A stretch of DNA of 64,000 nt from Tricholoma matsutake (taxonomy: Eukaryota; Basidiomycota; Agaricomycetes; Agaricales; Tricholomataceae). Positions 20,450-30,775 of the stretch are shown one piece after another; positions within the stretch are counted from its first letter, which is position 1, and each line of letters starts with the position of its first letter. The notes below the pieces were generated by a model. It made no database searches and had not been told where the DNA came from. It saw only the letters and a list, made by a program, of their open reading frames with translations. Position numbers and translations under genes: made by a program. Location of the stretch: assembly GCA_026075535.2 (NCBI GenBank), contig AP026549.1, positions 4,712,001-4,776,000 of the forward strand, given 5' to 3'.

Positions 20450-22608
20450 ATGCCTTCCTTGTCCCCCAGCTCGCCATCTCCCATGGCTATCACAATGTCT
20501 CCTTCTTCCTCTAGATTCAAAAAACGTTCTTCACCCTCCCTTACTACCATGGCTTCTGCTGCTTCTTATCTTTCAGCTCTCTCTCAGGCAGACGCACGCG
20601 CAAGGAATGGTCATGCACATCCCCCGGCTTCCACACCAGCTCTCTCAATCTCATCATCTGTCACTTCGGAATCTGAGGACACTGTGCTCAACGAGGATGA
20701 GGATGACAATGCAGATGGTCTCGCTCTTCCCAAGCGCCCACCAACCTCGGAGCAGATTTTCAACACTGTTCACACCGAATTTGGTCATTGTGCCAACGAA
20801 CAATACAGAATTACATCCCAGCATACCTCAGGCACTCCTCTTCCTGAACATCTCGAACAAGATCCACCATATTACGTCTTATTCTGCACCTACATTAGTT
20901 ATCTAATTCTAATAGTCTTGGGTCACATCCGTGATTTTGTTGGAAAACGCCTTTCACCCGCTGCTTACAAACATTTAATGCCATCTAACGTATGTACTTT
21001 CATCTCATGCTATTCTTTGATTAACCGTTCAACACTATCGCTAGGGTTATGCCCCGTTGAATTCCGACTTTGACTCTTTTTATACCCGCCGGCTCAAGAC
21101 CCGAATGGATGAATGTTTTTCTCAACCTGTAACAGGTGTCGCAGGGCGCACCATTCTCCTTCTCGACCGCTTCTCTCCGGACTATAACGTCACCCAAATC
21201 ATCACCGAAGGACGCACCCGCGCCCTCAATATCTCTTCATATAACTACCTTGGCTTTGCCGAGGCCCGTGGTGGGTGCGCCGATGCCGTCGAAGAGGCTA
21301 TTCGTCGCTATGGTGTGTCTACTTGCGGTGCACGTCTTGAGGCTGGCACGAGCGATCTACACCATATCGCCGAAGCCCTGGTCGCCAAATTCGTAGGCAT
21401 GGAAGACTCTTTGATATCCTCGATGGGTTTTGCAACGAATGCCGCGTATATCCCCTCGCTCGTTGGCAAGGGATGTCTCGTTGTCTCAGACGAGCTGAAT
21501 CATGCTTCGATTCGATTTGGAACGAGGCTAAGTGGAGCCGAGGTTCGAATGTTCAAGCATAACGACATGAAAAGCTTAGAGGCGTTGTTGAGAGAAGTTA
21601 TCAGTCAAGGGCAGCCTAAGACACATCGACCATGGAAAAAGATTCTTGTGATTGTAGAGGGATTATATAGCATGGAGGGCACACTTGTCAATCTCCCCGG
21701 CATCCTGGAGCTTAAGAAGAAATACAAGGTACGTATCCAGTGTGACGTGCCAGCAGTTGCACTCAACATGGCTTCTACAGTTCTACTTGTTCATCGACGA
21801 AGCACACTCCATAGGCGCTCTCGGTCCGAATGGTCGCGGCGTCACTGACTATTTCAACGTCCCCCCGCGTTCCGTCGATATCCTCATGGGCACCTTCACT
21901 AAATCCTTCGGTGCAGCTGGGGGGTACATTGCTGGCAACAAGTCGCTTATCGACCGTCTACGATTACGGGGGCATGCAGGACCCTACGCCGAATCCATGA
22001 CACCTCCAGTCGTCATGCAAGTCATCGCCAGCATGGCTAGCATCATGGGCATCAACACCACCTCCCTCCCCTCCTCCGGCCTCCGTCTCATCAGTAACGG
22101 CTCCTCGACCTCTTCCGCTTCTACAGATGAAGAATACGTGCACCCTGGCCCTGCACCCGCTACTGCTCTTCCCGCATGGTTGTGCCTCCCCCAAGCTCTC
22201 TCTTCCGGGGCCGAAGGTCGCTCTAGGCTACGCCGCCTAGCATTCAATTCACGGTATCTCCACGAAGGACTCAAGAAGCTCGGCTTCATCACATACGGGC
22301 ATCCCGCATCGCCGATCGTACCGCTTCTACTGTTCAACCCAGGGAAGATGCGTGTGTTCCATCGTATGATGAAGGAGCGGCAGACTCCGATTGTGGTGGT
22401 GGTGGTGGCGTACCCTGCGACGCCCCTCGTCACGAGTCGTGTGAGGTTCTGTGTCAGTGCGTCTCATACGAAGGAGGATATGGATATGGTGCTGAGGGCG
22501 TGTGATGATGTTGGAGGCGTGCTGGATTTGAAGCACGGAATTGCGAAAGGGGAGAGATGGAGTGTGGAGGAAGTTATGAAGCGTGCGGTAGAGTTGGCGA
22601 GTATGTGA
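20450..22608 (+). CDS. LCB2: Serine palmitoyltransferase subunit 2
   Basis: Three exons, 20450-20989, 21045-21728 and 21781-22608, in phase, 683 residues. The enzyme condenses serine with palmitoyl-CoA to 3-ketodihydrosphingosine, the committed step of sphingolipid synthesis, as an ER-membrane heterodimer with LCB1; LCB2 carries the PLP. The PLP lysine is Lys449 in GTFTKSFGAAGGY; DELNHASIRFG, EGLYSMEGT and FIDEAHSIGALG are hallmark motifs of the alpha-oxoamine synthase family. A membrane segment (about residues 145-160, VLFCTYISYLILIVLGH) precedes the catalytic domain. The first 110 residues are a Ser/Pro-rich and acidic extension, and about 45 residues of Ser/Thr/Pro sequence are inserted after MASIMGIN; both make it longer than yeast LCB2. 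A VVVVVAYPATPL stretch near the end is normal for the family. Confidence 0.95.
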
Positions 22609-23018
22609 TGATAACCGTCCTGTGCCTGGGACGGTGAGACAAGACTAGATAAGTATCATATATTTATTTCTCTCTCGTTGATCTACGAGTTCCTGCATCC
22701 TGCTCACACGTTTACATCTCTATACTTCATGCTGCAATAATGATTGTGCACGATCCGAAATATCATCTACACTCATTTCCAACTACATATTCTATTTATT
22801 GCTTCTACGACCTTTCTATACACACTGTTTACTTGCTTGATATCCGCCTACACTAACTAAAGCAAAGGACAGGACCAACTCAGTGCTCAGGTCTGATCTG
22901 ATTTACGAAGACTTTAGTACGCCAGTCCTAAGCAGGCTGAATCTCTCGTGTATAATGCATCGAATCGAGCAATCTCTGAACATTGTGCCAATCATATGCA
23001 CTGGCATCTGGAAATCGG
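22609..23018. other. Intergenic region after LCB2
   Basis: About 410 bp holding the LCB2 3' region. No coding signal; the boundary to repeat-rich DNA begins near 22900. Confidence 0.5.
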
Positions 23019-23290
23019 CAGGGGTCCGGTATGACTAGACAGATTTGATCAATGATTAACACTCCGCCATCAGTAGATAAGATTTTATCTAGCCTTAAAA
23101 CATCATCCAACACAGATGATAATGGGTCAGCCGCTGACACTTTCGCCGACAGAATTGCAGTGAATGACAGGGATCTGGTATGACTAGACAGATTTGATCA
23201 ACAATTAACACTCCGCAATCAATAGATAAAATTTGGGCAGGCCTTAAAAGACGGTCAAACAAATATGAAGAGGGGTCAGACACTTTAACA
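23019..23290. repeat. Tandem duplication, ~149-bp period
   Basis: Two head-to-tail copies starting at about 23019 and 23168. Both contain GGTATGACTAGACAGATTTG, then TTAACACTCCGC and a GCCTTAAAA block, and end near GGGTCAG. Divergence is moderate. Confidence 0.75.
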
Positions 23291-23296
23291 GGATTG

Positions 23297-23935
23297 TGCT
23301 ATACAATATTGTTATATCATAGCATACAATTGTTCAAGCACAAGAAATGATTTTAGCTATCATTTCCTTGGAACAACATCCTTTCTAGAGATTATCCAGA
23401 CCTTAAAATGTGCTATCATCCTTCCTAGAGTTTGTAGTTTGCTGACCAGATACTCAGATACTTTCAGGAAAGGTTCAGGAACTGATGCTTGTACTCCCAG
23501 AATTGGAATGTATGATTTTTGTATATCCCAACATGCAATTGTTCAAGTGGAAGGAATGATTATATCTGCCATTTCCTCTATATCTCATTCTATCCTACCA
23601 CTTGCTGGTAAGATACTCAGATACTTGCAGGAGATGTTCAGGAACCGACATTTGGACTAACAGAATTGGAATGTATGATTTTTGTATATCCCAATATGCA
23701 ATTATTTGAGTGGAAGAAATGATTTTATCTGGCATTTCCTCTATATCCCATTCTTCCTGGTGGCTACCACTTGCTGATAAGATACTCAGATACTTGCAGG
23801 AGATATACAGGAACTGATGCTTGTGCTAACAGAATTGCAACATATGATTTTTGTATATCCTAACAGAGAGTTGTTCAGGTGGAAGAAATGATATTATCTG
23901 TCATTTTGTAATGATCTCTGGTATGTCTTGAGGAA
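23297..23935. repeat. Satellite-like array, 163-169-bp units
   Basis: At least three units marked by TTTTTGTATATCC at 23516, 23679 and 23848 (spacing 163 and 169 bp), with a more diverged unit before them. Each contains a CAATTGTTCAAG-like block, GAAATGATTTTATCTG, TCATTCTTCCTG and GATACTCAGATACTTGCAGG. No protein coding seen. Confidence 0.75.
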
Positions 23936-23951
23936 TGACAATACACGTCAT

Positions 23952-24066
23952 TGGTGTAATGGAAAGGGGCGCCTAGATGACAGACACCGTGTTGAGCTCC
24001 TCAGTTCGAATATCCCACCCATTGGAGGACTCGGAGATAGAGGGGGGGAGGAGATAATTGAATGTG
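23952..24066 (+). repeat. tRNA-derived SINE-like element, copy 1
   Basis: A polymerase III A-box-like word TGGTGTAATGG (23952-23962) is followed 40 bp later by a B-box-like AGTTCGAATATC (24003-24014), normal tRNA spacing. A purine-rich tail ending GAATGTGAC follows. A second copy exists at 25677. It cannot be folded into a functional tRNA. It interrupts the satellite array, whose GAAGAAAT...TTTTATCTG word resumes behind it. Confidence 0.5.
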
Positions 24067-24619
24067 ACAGAAGAAATAGTTTTATCTGCTAGATCTCATT
24101 CTTCCTGAATATGGGCCAACATCGTGAATTCATTCCTGTCCTGTTTTGCAAAAGAAAGAAAAAAGAGATGATATTTAACACAACGTACCTTTAGGGCAAA
24201 ACAATTGCCTCAAGCCCAAACTACTCGATTTCTTCAATATCATTGCAGGGGTTCTCACCTGTGCTGACATCCTCTTGGGGTGGCTGTCGCCAATAGCGTA
24301 CACTGGCCAGCCTTCTCATCCCATCTCAACGTCATTCAGCATAATGACTGCCGCATTCCTGCACCACTCCTGCATTGGTTGTCAGGATCCAAATGAAGGA
24401 CAACAAGCTTGCAGGGTATTGTAGTGTAAAGCAGGTCATGATGGTGCATGTGATGTCCAGGATGACTCAAATGAATGAAAAGTTTCACATGCCAAATCCG
24501 ACTCAAGATGGGTCATTCATGTCATTGGCCATGGCTATGGGTGGGAGCGAGTTTTGTTTGAAGGCTTGATCTTCTTCTTCTGAAAGCAGATCTGGCAGTG
24601 TGATCAATAAGTAGTAGCA
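24067..24619. other. Repeat-rich spacer
   Basis: About 550 bp beginning with a leftover satellite piece. A 64-codon plus-strand frame at 24375-24569 lacks any family feature. Nothing else seen. Confidence 0.35.
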
Positions 24620-24822
24620 TCGACACAGAATAGGTATAAAATGATAAAGAAACACATTGAAACACAAAATTCATAAACACACCTAATAGCCCAGTCCCTA
24701 ACATCCTGTGTCACATCAAAGCATCAACACAGAATAGGTATAAAATGATAAGGAAATGCATTGAAATGCAAAATTTGTAAACACACCTAATAGTCCAGTC
24801 CCTAACATCCTGCGTTGCATCA
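24620..24822. repeat. Tandem duplication, ~103-bp period
   Basis: Two adjacent copies starting at about 24618 and 24721, each with ACACAGAATAGGTATAAAAT, AAACACACCTAATAG and CCAGTCCCTAACATCCTG. Differences are few and include several C/T or G/A changes at CA/TG positions. Confidence 0.85.
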
Positions 24823-25082
24823 AATGCAGCAGTAATATCCATCCTGATGTGCATTACTTAGAGGGTGCACTGATGAAGAAAACTGGGCTATATGACTCAC
24901 TGAGCACTCGATAGCACTGTCTTATGCCCCAATTCAATGGATTCCAATTAACTACAGTCAGGCTTTTCAGCTTCCAGTTCACAATCAAAAATACAAATTT
25001 CTATCTATCTGTGGGGCCCAGCGTTAGACAATCAATGCCGAGGGTACCAAATGAAATGTGATGCTCACCAGCTGAACCTCAC

Positions 25083-25429
25083 CCATGTATATCTGACAAT
25101 GCATACACCACATCCTCCCCATTGTCGTTGAATACAACGAGGCCTCCAATGCAGATTTGCTTCAAAAGAACGGTCAGAAAAAGCCAACAAAATATTATAG
25201 AGGCTTACCACTCGTTCCTTCCACTTGCCTCGTTTCTTAAACCTTGGTAGAATCCAGTAATCATATCTATGAAATGTGGCTTTGCACCATCGACGGTTTC
25301 TATACACCTTGACCTGATGGCCATGCTGCGAAGAGCCAACAATTAGATAAAGTAAAAATGGAATAAAATGCTTACTCTGAAGGGCTGAGGGTGTTCAACA
25401 ATTGGTGTTCCAGAAATCCAATGCGCCAT
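25083..25429 (-). CDS. Small spliced gene of unknown function (5' part)
   Basis: Three exons join in phase 0: 25429-25376, 25325-25209 and 25160-25083, with donors GTAAGC, GTAAGC and GTGAGG and acceptors CGCAG and TGAAG. The start is MAHWISGTPIVEHPQPF. Exon 2 is basic (KVYRNRRWCKATFHRYDYW, then FKKRGKWKERV) and exon 3 reads QICIGGLVVFNDNGEDVV. No family recognised. Downstream exons could not be placed. The gene lies in repeat-rich DNA, so it may belong to a mobile element rather than to the host. Confidence 0.4.
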
Positions 25430-25676
25430 AGGTGATGGTTGTGGTTAGAGATGGGGAGGGAAGATTGAAGCTGTGCTTAAGAGGTTGGAAGTATGAAGGG
25501 TGGTTAGTTAGAGCAGTGGAGAAATGGTAGGGGTTAAGGTAGAATAAAAACAACTCACAAGTGGCAAGGTAGTACAGGGTAAGTTGGAGAGCGCAGACTC
25601 TTGTTGGTCGTGGTGGTATTCCTAGTTTTGTTTGATGTTGTATTTGGATTGAACTAGAAAGTTAAAGTAAACTGGT

Positions 25677-25962
25677 TGGTCTAATGGAAGGGGGCGCCTA
25701 GACAATGGGCACCTCATCCAGCTCCATCTTTTTTCATACCTATATACTGATGTGCCGAGGTACAGACTGGATATACGTATACCCATACCTCCTTACATTG
25801 TCACTTGTTGAATTACCACACTCCTTTATGGACTCTTGGGTGTGGCGGATAGCTGCTAGCAATATGATGATATATAAAAAGTGTCAACTGATCAGATATC
25901 CTCGGTTCAAATACCTTGCTCATGGGGTGAGGCAGAGGGGAGAGGAGGCAATAAAATGTGAC
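25677..25962 (+). repeat. SINE-like element, copy 2, interrupted
   Basis: A-box word TGGTCTAATGG at 25677-25687 followed by GGGGGCGCCTAGA and then a B-box word GGTTCAAATACC at 25904-25915, with the same GAGGAGGCAATAAAATGTGAC-type tail as copy 1. Roughly 170 bp (about 25727-25899) not present in copy 1 separate the two boxes, so this copy carries an insertion. Confidence 0.5.
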
Positions 25963-26864
25963 CACCCAGTGGCACCGTTGGCCATGAAGAAAAACCGAGA
26001 GGGATAGCAGCCTTTTTGAGCACCATCAGAAGATGCCACATTGTGCTTGCAAGGGACTCTTGAAAACTTTGGTGATGAGGCCATCCAGTGTCTGATATGT
26101 GAATATAGAGTGATATAGGACATGTATGTATTCATAGGGTCAACTAGCCAGCCATCAATTGAATATCAATGCTTTGTGCTGCATCTCCAAGCACACCTAT
26201 GAGTAGTCAGATGTGGCTCTTTCAGAATTTATGTGCAGCCAACCGACCATCAACATCATGATCGTCCAGCTCATTACAAAGAACTAACGATGGCAAATAA
26301 TATAAAAGATCATTCAGATGGTACATGTGGAAGCTTTTTTGACCTGCCAGACTTTTTCTAGGGCCATAAATGACTGTATTACATTGTTTAGCTACTGCAT
26401 GTGTGATACATGTACACTTCAGGTAAGGGGAACACTGGAACCTCAAGCGTGACATCAAGCCAATAGTAGATGCATTGCAAAGGGGCTGAAGAAGAGGATG
26501 ATTCACTCCAGCTCTGCGGAAAGAAGTTTAGTAAACAATACAGTCCAGATGAGTGACCGAGTCATTTTCTAGATAAACAGTGGAGAGGGTAGTATCATAC
26601 CAGCAACCAAGTTCATTCCTGCTCCCTGGCAGTCACTGTATCACAAACTTGAATGCAGTCAAACTCAGTTAATGGGGTGACAAATAGTTTGAAGGCCTGA
26701 GCGCAACTGCACCTGGGCTTTTAGCCAGTCATGTCTGATGTGGGAAATATGGATGTCCTTTGGAATGAACTTTGATTAACTAGACTAGAAAATGCATCAG
26801 CTTTCAATCTTTGATTGCCCAACACCCTACAGCCATGCATCGCTTGCGCCAAATTCCTGGGCAC
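25963..26864. other. Spacer left of element A1
   Basis: About 900 bp. A 98-codon minus-strand open stretch (26222-26515, containing HMYHLNDLLYYLPSLVL) is protein-like but has no recognised domain. The last five bases, GGCAC (26860-26864), are the target duplication of A1. Confidence 0.4.
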
Positions 26865-27290
26865 TATAAGGGCAACCTAAGCCTCTAGCAAAGGGAAATC
26901 CGAAGTTAAAATTATGCTACATAATACAGGGATTGGGGGTGCACCTAGCAAAGGGAAATCCGAAGAGAAAACTCTAAGGATCCCCTTGCTGATGCCCAGT
27001 ATATGTGAAGACGACAAAAATCAAATATAACCTAAAAATAGAAAAAGGTGGAGATAGGCGGATCAAGGCCGCCGAATGACATCATACCAAGGGGTATGTG
27101 TCGGAAGGGGTACTCCGCCTCTAAATATAAAAGTGTCAACATATACAAACATGATAGCAAGGGAAAATTAGTAATAAAATCCGGAAAAATCATAGAAAAT
27201 GAAGAATAGAAGGAAATGAGGTGGGGAAAAATATGGGACAAACATAAAAAATAGGAAAAAAACACAGGGCACCCCCCTAGTCCCCTTACA
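26865..27290 (-). repeat. A1 3' LTR
   Basis: 426 bp, downstream LTR of A1 in its own orientation; same family as copies at 31944, 32917, 44926 and 50547. Confidence 0.95.
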
Positions 27291-27301
27291 TCACCCCCTC
27301 T

Positions 27302-28762
27302 CTAAGATGCATCGCCCCGATGCATTCGAAATCGTATACGACCAAAGTCCATGACTTGAATGCGACATGGTGCAGCAGTGTGCCATCGGTGGAATTCCTT
27401 GATTAACCGAGGGGCATTTACGTCAGACTCTTCGACCCATGAGTTCTCCTCATACCCATAACCCTTCCAATGTACCAAATACTGGAGTTTTCCTTGACGC
27501 AAATGGCTGTCCAAGATTGACTCGACTTCATATTGGGGTTCTCCCTCGATCACTGTAGGTGGTGGTGGTGGGTGTGAATGGCATCCCGGGAACGGATCTG
27601 GGGGAGCTGGAAGCAATTTGACGACATGGAAGACGGGATGGAGTCTGGACATGGAGGCTGGGAGGCATAGACGATAGGCATGTGTTCCAACACACTTGAC
27701 AATGGGGAAAGGTCCCAAGAAGCGATGAGCGAGTTTCTTGGATGGACGTGTAGTGGAGATGTCACTGGAGTCAAGATAAACTCGATCACCAACCTTGTAC
27801 TGAGGGGTTGGGGAGTGCCGTTGGTTGTAAAATCGCGCCATGTCGTCCTTCGCCTTTGCTAAGGCTGCCCTTGCCTCCTCCAAGCTATCCCTCATGCGTT
27901 CTGTGAACTCATTCACTGTCTCGATGTGTGAGGGAGTTTGGTGAGGTTCAAATCCCATGCGTGGATGTTGTCCAGTGTCTAAGAGGAAAGGGGTCTGTTG
28001 AGTGGAAGCATGGACATGGTTGTTGTATCCGAACTTGGCCAAAGGAAGGAGATCATCCCAATCATCCTGGCGTTCATTGACAAAGAGGCGGATGTACTGC
28101 TCCAGTTCCTGGTTGACTTGCTCCGTCTGGCCATCAGTTTGTGGGTGATAAGCGGTTGAAGCGAGGAGTTTGATCCCCAGGAGTCGGTACAGCTCACGAG
28201 TGAACTCTGCCATGAACTGAGGGCCACGATCCGAGAGGAAGGCACCAGGAAGTCCATGTAATTTCCACACGTGGTGGAGGTAGAGTCGAGCGGCACCTAG
28301 GGCACTGACAGTGGTGTGAGTGGGAATGAAGTGAGCGCGTTTTCCCACTGAGTCAACTGTGCACATCACCGCATCAAACCCGTTTGACTCTGGCAATTCC
28401 ACCACAAAGTCGACGCTGACGACATCCCAATGACTCTCTGGAACAGGAAGAGGGTGTAGCTCACCAATAGGCTTGCAACGCAGGACCTTGGTGTGTAAGC
28501 AAAGGTCACAAGTGCGACAATACTGACCAATGAGCCGTGACATTTGTGGCCACCAATAGTTCCGTGAGGTGAGCTCCAAGGTCTTCCAGCGTCCGGGGTG
28601 GCCAGCAATCTGTGAGTCATGGTGTTGGGATATGATGCGCCGGCGAAGGTCTGGGTCATTAAGAACATAGATGCGATCCCTGAAATACAACAAGTCCTCC
28701 TTTTCAGCCCACTCTGCCGCACGTAAGGAAAGGGTCAATCCCTTCCTCAGTTCTTTAACAGC
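27302..28762 (-). CDS. A1 integrase with chromodomain
   Basis: Open from the TGA at 28765-28763 to the stop at 27302, and in the same frame as the upstream RT-RNase H. The HHCC zinc-binding region (HPGRWKTLEL...YCRTCDLC) is followed by the DDE core: Asp in VDFVVELP, Asp in LSDRGPQF and Glu in QTDGQTEQVNQELEQY. A GPF/Y-like segment (HRFLGPFPIVK) follows. The C-terminus is a chromodomain (YEVESILDSH, LQYLVHWKGYGYEENSWVEE), which in chromoviruses steers integration to heterochromatin. This copy of the integrase is undamaged. Confidence 0.92.
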   Translation of the reverse strand, partial: AVKELRKGLTLSLRAAEWAEKEDLLYFRDRIYVLNDPDLRRRIISQHHDSQIAGHPGRWKTLELTSRNYWWPQMSRLIGQYCRTCDLCLHTKVLRCKPIGELHPLPVPESHWDVVSVDFVVELPESNGFDAVMCTVDSVGKRAHFIPTHTTVSALGAARLYLHHVWKLHGLPGAFLSDRGPQFMAEFTRELYRLLGIKLLASTAYHPQTDGQTEQVNQELEQYIRLFVNERQDDWDDLLPLAKFGYNNHVHASTQQTPFLLDTGQHPRMGFEPHQTPSHIETVNEFTERMRDSLEEARAALAKAKDDMARFYNQRHSPTPQYKVGDRVYLDSSDISTTRPSKKLAHRFLGPFPIVKCVGTHAYRLCLPASMSRLHPVFHVVKLLPAPPDPFPGCHSHPPPPPTVIEGEPQYEVESILDSHLRQGKLQYLVHWKGYGYEENSWVEESDVNAPRLIKEFHRWHTAAPCRIQVMDFGRIRFRMHRGDAS

Positions 28763-30775
28763 TCAGGTGACAACATCCTCATGTAAACCGCTATGGTTTG
28801 CGCAATGAATGTCACGTAGAATGTCCCGCTCCTCGCCCTGGGGTACGATGCCTTCCAGTGCCCGAATGGTGAACAGGTCTGGCTGCAACAGCACAATGTT
28901 TTGGTTGTCACCGCTGCCATCCCCATGGTCTGCACGTCGGGATAGGGCATCGGTCTTCCCCATGCTGTGACCCGGACGGTGGTGCAAGGAGAAGTTGAAT
29001 CTAGATAGATACAGGGACCAACGAGCTTGACAACGGTTCAATTTCTTGGCCGTCATGAAGTACTCGAGGTTCTTGTGATCCGTCCAAATTTCCACCTTGT
29101 GTTGGGCACCCTCGAGGAAGTGTCGCCACTCCTCAAGCGCACGCATTATTGCCAACATCTCCTTGTCATGGATCTCGTAGTTTCTCTCTACAGCACTAAG
29201 GCTTTTGGAGTAGAACGCAACAGGATGCCACTTCTGGTCCTCCGGAGACTGCTGAGACAACACAGCGCCCGTCACAAAGTCAGAACTGTCAGCTTCTACA
29301 CGAAAAGGACGCGAATCGTCAGCAAAGGTAAGGATCGGAGCGGAAGTGACCATCTCCTTAAGCTTTTTGAATGCCTCCTGTTGTGCATTATCCCACCTCC
29401 ATGCCTCCTTTCCTGTCAAGTCGAACAGCGGTCGTGCATGATGTGAGAAATCCTTGATAAAACGCTGATAGAAATTGATGAAGCCCAGGAAAGACTGCAC
29501 CTCCTTCTTGTTCGTGGGCGTCGGCCAAGCTGTGACCCTGTTTACCTTGATAGGATCCATCTCCACTTTACCCTCTGAGATAATCAGGCCGAGGTACTCG
29601 ATCTTGGTCCTTTCAAACTCGCATTTGTCCTGACGAAGGTAGAGCTTGTACCGTCGAAGTCGCTCTAGGACGAGGTGTGTGATGCGACGGTGCTCTTCAA
29701 CCATGCGAGTGAAGATGAGGATGTCATCAAGATAGATGCAGACAACACCTTCGAGGATGAGGTCATGGAAGATGTCGTTCATCATGGTCTGAAAGGTGGC
29801 AGGGCTATTAGTAAGGCCAAAGAACATGACAAGCGGTTCAAAAAGACCACGGTTGGTATGAAAGGCTGCCTTCCACTCATCTCCCTCCTTTATCCTCACA
29901 TTATTATAGCCCCAACGGACATCGAGCTTGGTGAAGTATCGGGCTCCACGGAGCTGGTTTACGAGTTCAGAGATGAGGGGTAGTGGGTAGCGATTTTTGA
30001 CCATGATGTTGTTGAGTCTTCTGTAGTCTTGAACCGGTCGAAGTGAGCCATCCTTCTTCTTGACAAAGAAAAAGGGAGAGGCCATGGGTGACTTCGATGG
30101 TCGAATACGTCCAGAGGCCAGGTGCTCGTCGATGAACTGGTCAAGCTGCTGTTGTTCTTCCGGAGAGAGAGGATAGACCTTGCAGGATGAAGGGGTTGCG
30201 CCGGGGGTGAGTTCGATCGCGTGATCCCATGGCTTACGCGCAGGAAGAGAGTCGAATGACTCCTTGGAGAACACATCTTCAAACTCATGGAGATGAGGGA
30301 GTAAGGAGTTAGTAGAGGATTTAGCAGCGTTGTTTGGGTGGAAGGCCTCGGCGAGGCATTGGGATATGTTTGATGTGGCACACACCTCATGCGATGAGCG
30401 AATCGCAGTGTAGAAGATCCGATCACCCTCCTCCACTTCCTCTGGGTCCTCATCATCATCATCCGAGTCCAGCATTAGATCAGGAACCCCTTCCAATTCC
30501 ACTTCAGGTATAGGCAGGGGTCCAGCACGACACTTCTGAGTTTGTCGTATTGCCGCCTTCTGTCCACGATGTTCTTGCCTGGCTTCTGTGAAACACGTCC
30601 GACAGCGGGATGGACATCGGCTCATGGTAACCTCCCCGGTGCGCCAGTCGACCTCTGGGTTATGGTCTCGAAGCCATGGATATCCCAAAATCACCTTTTG
30701 CTTTCCTAATTGAGTGACAGCAAAAAGGGCACGCTCACTATGATCTTTGTAACGGAGAACCAGGTCTGCAACCTC
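28763..30775 (-). CDS. A1 reverse transcriptase-RNase H
   Basis: Contains the end of the protease region (VILGYPWLRDHNPEVDW-type block), an acidic linker, then reverse transcriptase with KLDVRWGYNNVRI, FFGLTNSPATFQ and the active site YLDDILIF, followed by the connection and RNase H (VEADSSDF, EIHDKEMLAI, TDHKNLEYF, HRPG). It ends at a TGA (28765-28763) after HEDVVT; the integrase continues in the same frame. It begins after another in-frame TGA (30778-30776) that replaces a sense codon present in A2. Confidence 0.92.
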   Translation of the reverse strand, partial: EVADLVLRYKDHSERALFAVTQLGKQKVILGYPWLRDHNPEVDWRTGEVTMSRCPSRCRTCFTEARQEHRGQKAAIRQTQKCRAGPLPIPEVELEGVPDLMLDSDDDDEDPEEVEEGDRIFYTAIRSSHEVCATSNISQCLAEAFHPNNAAKSSTNSLLPHLHEFEDVFSKESFDSLPARKPWDHAIELTPGATPSSCKVYPLSPEEQQQLDQFIDEHLASGRIRPSKSPMASPFFFVKKKDGSLRPVQDYRRLNNIMVKNRYPLPLISELVNQLRGARYFTKLDVRWGYNNVRIKEGDEWKAAFHTNRGLFEPLVMFFGLTNSPATFQTMMNDIFHDLILEGVVCIYLDDILIFTRMVEEHRRITHLVLERLRRYKLYLRQDKCEFERTKIEYLGLIISEGKVEMDPIKVNRVTAWPTPTNKKEVQSFLGFINFYQRFIKDFSHHARPLFDLTGKEAWRWDNAQQEAFKKLKEMVTSAPILTFADDSRPFRVEADSSDFVTGAVLSQQSPEDQKWHPVAFYSKSLSAVERNYEIHDKEMLAIMRALEEWRHFLEGAQHKVEIWTDHKNLEYFMTAKKLNRCQARWSLYLSRFNFSLHHRPGHSMGKTDALSRRADHGDGSGDNQNIVLLQPDLFTIRALEGIVPQGEERDILRDIHCANHSGLHEDVVT

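Noticed and set aside
23019..24822. CRISPR-like array
   Set aside because: Repeats are long (100-170 bp), adjacent without unique spacers, and the DNA is eukaryotic.
27032..27265. 77-codon frame present in every family A LTR
   Set aside because: It lies wholly in the LTR, is not linked to gag or pol, starts ambiguously and is changed in A2; likely chance in AT-rich LTR sequence.
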